Positions 58,759-64,000 of a stretch of DNA of 64,000 nucleotides are shown piece after piece. This stretch comes from Clostridium tepidum. Lineage in GTDB: Bacteria; Bacillota; Clostridia; Clostridiales; Clostridiaceae. Under the pieces are notes generated by a model. That model made no database searches. It was not told the origin of the DNA and worked only from the letters and a program-made list of their open reading frames with translations. Made by a program: the position numbers and the translations under genes. Where the stretch lies: assembly GCF_002008345.1 (NCBI RefSeq), contig NZ_MRAE01000003.1:62001-126000 (forward strand). Reading direction: 5' to 3'. The stretch's first letter is position 1, and the number at the start of each line of letters is the position of its first letter.

Positions 58759-59030
58759 TTGTTATAATAAAAATGTAATAAACATATTTATTAATTCATA
58801 TATAATTATTGAGTAATAACTTAACATAAAAACAGCAAATTGCGACATTTAATTATTTTTTATTGGAAATCAAATTAAAATTTGTAGAAAAAACTAAATT
58901 TTTATAAAAAAATATCGAAAATAATAATAGGGCAAATTAAGAATATATCTTTTCTTGTCATTAATTTTATATAATAGAAAAATATGATATAATTACATAT
59001 AGATTCTATAGATGAAAAGGAATAAAGAAT

Positions 59031-59488
59031 ATGCTTAAGTATCTATTTTAGAGTTTTTTTTAATATTAATACCAGAAAGTTTTATATTTATGATAGGCAT
59101 TTATCTTTTATCAAAAAAAAGCTTTTCAAAAAAAAGATTGATAATAATGGCATTATTATTTGCTATAGAAAGTTATTGTGTTAGAATGTTACCTATACAA
59201 TTTGGAATTCATTTAGCCATAAATATTATTTTTTCAATAGTGTTGTCTGTTAATATTGGTAAAATATCTATGAAAGATGCTATTTCTTATAATATGATTA
59301 TAATAATAGTTCTATCTATAAGTGAGTTTATAAATATTTTTCTTTTAATTAATATATTTAATATTAATGAATCAATAGCAAGACTTACACCTGTCATTAG
59401 AGTAATATCCGTTATTCCGTATTTGATTTTATTTGTATTTAATATTTTTCTTATAAACAAATTTATAGATAAAAATGAAATAATGTAA
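59031..59488 (+). pseudogene. five-TM membrane protein X2, frameshifted near start
   Basis: ATG 59031 with AAGGAA upstream is followed by a frame that stops early, while the correct frame begins right after with VSILEFFLILIPESFIFMIG and continues to 59488. One missing base near 59037 (CTTAAG where CTTAAAG would fit) accounts for this and would give MLKVSILEF, matching X1 (MLKLSVVEF) and X3. The rest is full length, with PES in TM1 and RMLPIQFGIHLAI. No agrB or agrD accompanies this copy; a histidine kinase follows after 19 bases. Without repair, the product from ATG 59090 lacks the first TM half. Confidence 0.75.
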
Positions 59489-59507
59489 GGATATAGGAGT
59501 TAAGTTC

Positions 59508-61361
59508 ATGGATTTAAATAAAATAAATATTAAAAATTGGAGTCATGATAAAAAAATATATAATAGTATGTTAATAGTAAAATTTGTAATATTACTTTTT
59601 TGTGCAGGCTCTATTTATTTAAATTATGCAGAAAAGAATAATATTAATGAGAGGTTTTATTTTAATGTATTAAATTTAGCTATTATTATAATATGTTTAA
59701 TTAGTGTATATCTTATTTGGATGTTTATATCAATAAAAGCCTTTAAATTGGAAAAGATAAAAACAATTCAAATCATAGAAAATGTCATATCAATTGTAAG
59801 TTTTACATTCATAATAATAATGTCAGGCAGTTATAAAAGTTCTTATAAATTCTTATTTTTATTAGTTATAATTATTACTACAATACAATTAGGAATGGAA
59901 TATGGAATAACCACAGCAATTGTATCTTCTGCTATTGTATTAGCTATAGATTTAATATTAGCACCTAAAGCTCCAGTTAATATATATTTTGAAAGAGATT
60001 TAATTTTAGTAGGCGTATTTATACTGACAGCTTGGCCTTTAGGTTATTATGTAAATATTCAAAAGGAAGATCTGAGACAAAAAGAAGAAGAAGTAAATAT
60101 ATTAGCTAACAAACTTGGACAGAAAGAAATGCAAAGAAAATGTATGGAACAATTACTTATAAAGAATGAAAATTGCTATAATTTACTCATAAAAAATTCC
60201 AAGGACGCAATATTGGTACATAGATATGGAAAAATTATATTTGCAAATGAAAGATTAAAGCAAATATTAGGTTATGAAAAGAGTTATAATTTTAAAGATA
60301 TAGATATAAGAAGTTTAATACCTAAAGAACAATATAATATTATAAAAAATAAATTAAAAGATTTATATAGTGGAAATGAAAATATAGTTAGATTTCAGCA
60401 TAATATAATTAATAATGAGGAAAGGATAATACAAAATACGTCTACTTATGTTATATATAATGGAATGCCAACTATTTTTAGCATATTACATGATGTAACA
60501 TCAAAAATGCAAGTTAAAAAGTTAGAAAAAGATGTTCAAAAGAATATAGAATTGTTAAATGAAAGTAGAGAGTATAATAAATTAATTACAGAATTTTTAT
60601 CTAATATATCTCATGAATTAAAAACTCCATTAAATGTAATTTTTACAGCAGTACAGTTATTAGGATTTTATGAAAAAGATCTTAATAAAGATGCCAACTA
60701 TGAAAAACAAGATAAATATTTAAAGCTAATAAAACAAAATTGTTATAGACTTATGAAACTAATAAATAACTTATTAGATACAACTAAATTAGATTCAGGA
60801 TATTTAAAATTAAATTTAGTTAATTATAATATAGTAAGTTTGGTAGAAGAAATAACCTTATCTGTAGCATCTTATGCTGAAAGCAAAGGCATAAATATTA
60901 TATTTGATACAGATGTAGAGGAGAAAATTATTGCTGTAGATCCAGACAAAATAGAAAGAATTATTTTAAATCTGATTTCAAACGCTATAAAGTTTACTAA
61001 TCCAGAAGGAAATATATTTGTAAATATAAAAGATGCTGGGGAGCATATACATATACACGTAAAAGATACAGGTGTTGGTATACCTTCAGATAAATTAGAA
61101 TCTATATTTGAAAGATTTTTTCAAATAGATAAAACCATAAAGAAAAATAAAGAAGGAACTGGTATAGGTTTACATTTGGTAAAATCCTTTGTAGAAATGC
61201 ATAAAGGAAATGTTGCTATAAACAGTGAATTAGGAAAAGGAACAGAATTTATAATAAAATTACCTGCTATACTTTGTAATGAGAATGTAGAATCAAAGAA
61301 TGTAGTCTATGAAACGAATATAGAACGTATAAATATGGAGTTTTCAGACATAAATCGATAA
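59508..61361 (+). CDS. sensor histidine kinase with agr-associated membrane domain and PAS
   Basis: 617 residues. The N-terminal membrane domain (about 20-185, six TM) shares YKSSYKFLFLLVIIITTIQ and DLILVGVFILTAWPLG with the GGDEF protein at 56204. A coiled-coil linker, a PAS domain (about 220-335), HisKA with the phospho-His in SNISHELKTPLN (His369) and HATPase with N-box NLISNAIKF, DTGVGIP and GTGIGL follow. ATAGGAG precedes ATG 59508. The partner regulator is not in the window, so it may be an orphan kinase of the sporulation phosphorelay type. X2 sits directly upstream. Confidence 0.92.
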   Translation: MDLNKINIKNWSHDKKIYNSMLIVKFVILLFCAGSIYLNYAEKNNINERFYFNVLNLAIIIICLISVYLIWMFISIKAFKLEKIKTIQIIENVISIVSFTFIIIMSGSYKSSYKFLFLLVIIITTIQLGMEYGITTAIVSSAIVLAIDLILAPKAPVNIYFERDLILVGVFILTAWPLGYYVNIQKEDLRQKEEEVNILANKLGQKEMQRKCMEQLLIKNENCYNLLIKNSKDAILVHRYGKIIFANERLKQILGYEKSYNFKDIDIRSLIPKEQYNIIKNKLKDLYSGNENIVRFQHNIINNEERIIQNTSTYVIYNGMPTIFSILHDVTSKMQVKKLEKDVQKNIELLNESREYNKLITEFLSNISHELKTPLNVIFTAVQLLGFYEKDLNKDANYEKQDKYLKLIKQNCYRLMKLINNLLDTTKLDSGYLKLNLVNYNIVSLVEEITLSVASYAESKGINIIFDTDVEEKIIAVDPDKIERIILNLISNAIKFTNPEGNIFVNIKDAGEHIHIHVKDTGVGIPSDKLESIFERFFQIDKTIKKNKEGTGIGLHLVKSFVEMHKGNVAINSELGKGTEFIIKLPAILCNENVESKNVVYETNIERINMEFSDINR

Positions 61362-61382
61362 TAATATAATATATTTATAATA

Positions 61383-61436
61383 AAATAAATCCTCTAAAAT
61401 TTTGTAATTCAATTTTAGAGGATTTATTTTATTTTT
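61383..61436 (+). terminator. intrinsic terminator after kinase 1
   Basis: AAATAAATCCTCTAAAATT pairs with AATTTTAGAGGATTTATTT, a 19-bp perfect stem around a 9-base loop, followed by TATTTTT. It closes the second cassette. Confidence 0.9.
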
Positions 61437-61594
61437 ATTTATAAAAACTTATATAAGGTTACAAGTTGATAAAAAAATATTATTATATATCCAAAAATGT
61501 TAAAATTTTAATTAAATAAAAAAATAACCTTACATTAATTCCTAAAAGTGTTATAATTATAGTGTAAATACACTAATAAAGGAATGATTTAATT

Positions 61595-62062
61595 GTGTTG
61601 AAGATTGGTATAGTGGAATTAGTGATAAGAACATTACCAGAATGTTTTCTTATTATATTTGTAATACAGGTTTTTAGTAATTATAAGATAAATAAAAATA
61701 AATATGTACTATCTAGTATTTTATTGTCCATAATTATGTATTCTATTAGATTACTTCCAATACATTATGGTGTACATACTATTTTAAATATTATAGCTAT
61801 TGTATTAATATGTACTTTTATAAATGAGGTTACTCCTATTAAATCTATAACATATTCTTTAATATTAATGAGTTTATTAGCATTAAGTGAAGCACTAAAT
61901 TTATATTTTATATATAAAATATTTGGCGATAATGTGGCTAATACTTTAAAAAATCCATTAAAAAAATGTATTTATTTAATGCCATCTATGATTATATTAG
62001 TAATTACAATTTTATTTGCATTTAAAATAAAAGATAGGAGATTGAAAGATGTTTTTCATTGA
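61595..62062 (+). CDS. agr-linked five-TM membrane protein X3
   Basis: 155 residues, the third member of the X family. The start at GTG 61595 has AAAGGA upstream. It shows MLKIGIVELVIRTLPECFLI in TM1, YVLSSILLS, IRLLPIHYGVHTIL and SEALNLYFIYKIF in the same order as X1 and X2. Five TM segments. Its 3' end overlaps the start of agrB2 by 14 bases, so it is coupled to peptide processing here, whereas X2 is coupled directly to a kinase. Function unknown. Confidence 0.8.
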   Translation: MLKIGIVELVIRTLPECFLIIFVIQVFSNYKINKNKYVLSSILLSIIMYSIRLLPIHYGVHTILNIIAIVLICTFINEVTPIKSITYSLILMSLLALSEALNLYFIYKIFGDNVANTLKNPLKKCIYLMPSMIILVITILFAFKIKDRRLKDVFH

Positions 62063-62678
62063 ACGTATTTCAAATAAAATAGGAAGTAAAATTTCTGGCA
62101 ATTTAAATTTAGATAAAGATACAGAAGAAATTATTGCTTATGGAGCATTTGCGGTATTACAAACTATATGGTCTTTTCTATGTGTAATAATTTTGGGAGC
62201 TATATTTAAGGTTTTAATAGAATCTATAATTATTGTATTAACTATAGCAATATTCAGAAAATATTCTGGTGGAATACATGCCAATTCTCCTAATAAGTGT
62301 GCAATATTTGGCGCAATTGTTTGCGCTGTAATGGCATTAATAGTAAAAAATATTAATATAAGATTTAGCTTATTGACTATTTTAATATTTATTTTAGTAT
62401 ATATATATTCTTATTATACAATTTACAAGTTTGTTCCAGTAGATACTAAATCCAAACCTATAGATAATTCAGATGAAAAGTTGAGATTAAAAAAATGTTC
62501 TTTCTTAGTGATTAGTATGTTACTTTTAATAGACATTTTACTTTTATTATTATATTTAAAATACAATAATATTACATTAATTTATTATGGAAGTTGTATA
62601 ATAATGGGAGTGCTTTGGCAAAGCTTTACTCTTACTCCTATAGCAAAAAAGATATTTTATAATATAGCTATGGAATAA
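62049..62678 (+). CDS. agrB: AgrB peptide-processing protease 2
   Basis: 209 residues. The catalytic His77 and Cys84 are in RKYSGGIHANSPNKCA, matching AgrB1 position for position, and the YKFVPVDTKSKP loop is conserved. It starts inside X3 (GGAGATTGAAAG upstream of ATG 62049) and ends about 80 bases before agrD2. It should cut and cyclise AgrD2. It is about half identical to AgrB1 by eye, so this is an old duplication rather than a recent one. Confidence 0.95.
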   Translation: MFFIERISNKIGSKISGNLNLDKDTEEIIAYGAFAVLQTIWSFLCVIILGAIFKVLIESIIIVLTIAIFRKYSGGIHANSPNKCAIFGAIVCAVMALIVKNINIRFSLLTILIFILVYIYSYYTIYKFVPVDTKSKPIDNSDEKLRLKKCSFLVISMLLLIDILLLLLYLKYNNITLIYYGSCIIMGVLWQSFTLTPIAKKIFYNIAME

Positions 62679-62759
62679 TAATATAATTTATAAATTAATT
62701 AAATATTGTTATATTAAAACTCAATATATAAAAATATAAAATTATAGGGAGGAATTATA

Positions 62760-62894
62760 ATGAAAAAACAATTAAAAGAAAAATGTATAAAGGCTACTGC
62801 AAAATTACTTAAATCTGTAGCTTATTCTACAGCAGATTCAGCGTGCTATGTTAGTGCATATCAACCTAAAGAACCAAAGTCATTAAGAAAATAA
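62760..62894 (+). CDS. agrD: AgrD autoinducing peptide precursor 2
   Basis: 44 residues with GGGAGGA before ATG 62760. Layout as in AgrD1: leader MKKQLKEKCIKATAKLLKSV, AYSTADSA, core CYVSA (29-33) and tail YQPKEPKSLRK. The predicted signal is a five-residue thiolactone C29-Y-V-S-A33, different from CYWCV of AgrD1 except for Cys-Tyr. A 14-bp hairpin follows, and then the kinase gene at 62973. Confidence 0.92.
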   Translation: MKKQLKEKCIKATAKLLKSVAYSTADSACYVSAYQPKEPKSLRK

Positions 62895-62901
62895 AATTTT
62901 T

Positions 62902-62941
62902 AAATAGTGTATAAGGGGGAAGACCTGCTTATACACTATTT
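62902..62941 (+). terminator. hairpin between agrD2 and kinase 2
   Basis: AAATAGTGTATAAG pairs perfectly with CTTATACACTATTT around a 12-base loop. No clear T run follows, so partial termination or RNA stabilisation is likely. It occupies the same place as the hairpin after agrD1. Confidence 0.7.
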
Positions 62942-62972
62942 ATATATTAATGTGACAGTGAGTGTGAGATAT

Positions 62973-64000
62973 ATGAGCGAAATTAACCAAATTAAAGAAA
63001 AAAATATTTATAGTATAACTTGTATAGTAAAATTGGTGTCTTTACTTTTTTCTTCCATAATACTATATAATTATTTTCCTCAGAATAATAGTAATAATGA
63101 AAATATTTCGTATAGCGCTTTATTCACAATATTACTATCTTTAATAATGACTGTAATATATTTAATTTGGTCTTTTTTTACTATAAAAACTAAAATGTTT
63201 AAAAATATATTACTTATACAAAAAATAGAAAATATATTTTTTATTTTAATTTTTACAGCATTGGTTATAATGTCAGGAAAGTATGATAGTCAATATAAGT
63301 ATTTGTTTTTATTTATTATAATTACGACTACTATCCAAAGAGGATTAAAGTCTGGTATGTTTATTTCAATAATATCATCTCTTATAATTTTAACCATAGA
63401 TTTATCTATGGCTAAATGTACTGGTATAAATATTTATTTTGAAAATGATTTAATTCTTTCAGGAGTATTTATTTTAACAGCTGTATCTTTAGGGTATTAT
63501 GTTAAATTAGGTAATGAGAGTATAAAGCAAAAGAATATTCAATTAGAAGATTTGAATAAAAAATTAAGTGAAAAGGATAGTCAAAGAAGATATATAGAAG
63601 AACTTCTTCTAAAAAATGATACCTGTTATAATTTATTAATAGAAAATTCAAGAGATGCAATTGTAATACATAGAAAAGATAAAATTATTTTTGCCAATGA
63701 AAGTGCAGCAGAATTACTAATTTGTAATAATAGTGGTAATCTTCGAAACCTAAATATAAATGAATTTATAGTAGAAGAAGAACGAAAAAAGATAAAAAAT
63801 AAATTAGAATTAGTATATAAAAACAAGACTGATATGATATGTGTTGAGCAATATATAAAAAATAATAAAATGGAAAGGATAAGTGTTGAAACAATATGCA
63901 CTTATATTATATATAATAATAAGCCTGCCATATTATCTATACTTAGAGATATAACTTCACAAAAACAGGTAGAAAAGCTTCAAAAAGATGTAGAAAAAAA
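62973..64000 (+). CDS. sensor histidine kinase with agr-associated membrane domain, partial
   Basis: The frame from ATG 62973 is open to the window end, so it has at least 342 residues. The membrane domain (six TM, about 10-185) has YDSQYKYLFLFIIITTTIQ and DLILSGVFILTAVSLGYYV, as in the other two sensors. It is followed by a linker and a PAS domain (LLIENSRDAIVIHRKDKIIF, through SILRDITSQKQVEKL). The layout matches kinase 1 closely up to the point of cut-off, so HisKA and HATPase domains are expected beyond. GTGAG precedes the start. It is the natural candidate receptor for the AgrD2 peptide. Confidence 0.85.
   Translation, partial: MSEINQIKEKNIYSITCIVKLVSLLFSSIILYNYFPQNNSNNENISYSALFTILLSLIMTVIYLIWSFFTIKTKMFKNILLIQKIENIFFILIFTALVIMSGKYDSQYKYLFLFIIITTTIQRGLKSGMFISIISSLIILTIDLSMAKCTGINIYFENDLILSGVFILTAVSLGYYVKLGNESIKQKNIQLEDLNKKLSEKDSQRRYIEELLLKNDTCYNLLIENSRDAIVIHRKDKIIFANESAAELLICNNSGNLRNLNINEFIVEEERKKIKNKLELVYKNKTDMICVEQYIKNNKMERISVETICTYIIYNNKPAILSILRDITSQKQVEKLQKDVEK

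Noticed and set aside
58647-59030. Possible third agrD before X2
   Set aside because: No short frame with a Cys core and a QP-x-EP tail was found in any phase.

Overview
The window is a low-GC, AT-rich, densely coded chromosome segment from a spore-forming Clostridium. The closest fit is the proteolytic C. botulinum / C. sporogenes group, inferred from base composition, gene content, the tmRNA tag ANDNFALAA and agrBD loci whose peptides carry a QP-x-EP tail. Almost all genes read on the + strand. The species call is inference, not a database match.

Region 1 (1-5000): the start of cinA (cut by the window edge), a 3'-truncated alpha/beta hydrolase remnant and an M42 aminopeptidase, all on -. 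Then come two VanW/PG-binding membrane proteins, the second with a G5 domain. Region 2 (5.2-11.7 kb): trmL-degV, then a BMP-type nucleoside ABC importer (lipoprotein, double ATPase, two permeases). Region 3 (11.9-21.1 kb): rpoN, then the central glycolysis cluster cggR-gap-pgk-tpiA-gpmI-eno, with a recognisable CggR-type operator. secG and rnr follow. Region 4 (24.4-32.5 kb): a metal-chelatase/transport cluster (ChlI-like ATPase, CobN-like large subunit, FecCD permease, ATPase, binding lipoprotein) in which both chelatase genes are broken by one-base frameshifts at A6 runs. Region 5 (32.8-36.7 kb): surE, smpB, a T-box-controlled symporter on - and the tmRNA gene ssrA.

Region 6 (36.8-53.5 kb): a DUF4317 protein divergent from a Ser/Thr-rich membrane protein; a lysine riboswitch with lysP; a MITE-like inverted repeat and a decayed FAD oxidase; a Bce-type RR/HK/ABC module; a guanine-type purine riboswitch with a purine permease and xpt; lrgAB flanked by two near-identical hairpins; a frameshifted lipoprotein; and a DUF1846 protein.

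Region 7 (53.9-64 kb) is the most interesting part. It holds three related signalling cassettes: [X1-agrB1-agrD1-GGDEF/HD-GYP], [X2-histidine kinase] and [X3-agrB2-agrD2-histidine kinase]. Here X is a small five-TM protein family. The three downstream sensors share one N-terminal membrane domain but have different output domains. This suggests that cyclic-peptide quorum sensing feeds both phosphorelay and c-di-GMP turnover. A GNAT gene between the cassettes is preceded by a short leader ORF and an intrinsic terminator, a layout typical of ribosome-mediated attenuation.

Other unexplained structure includes a dispersed non-coding repeat in three intergenic regions (near trmL, nupC and gap), a pair of elements sharing an inverted-repeat sequence, and a recurrent pattern of one-base deletions at short A runs.
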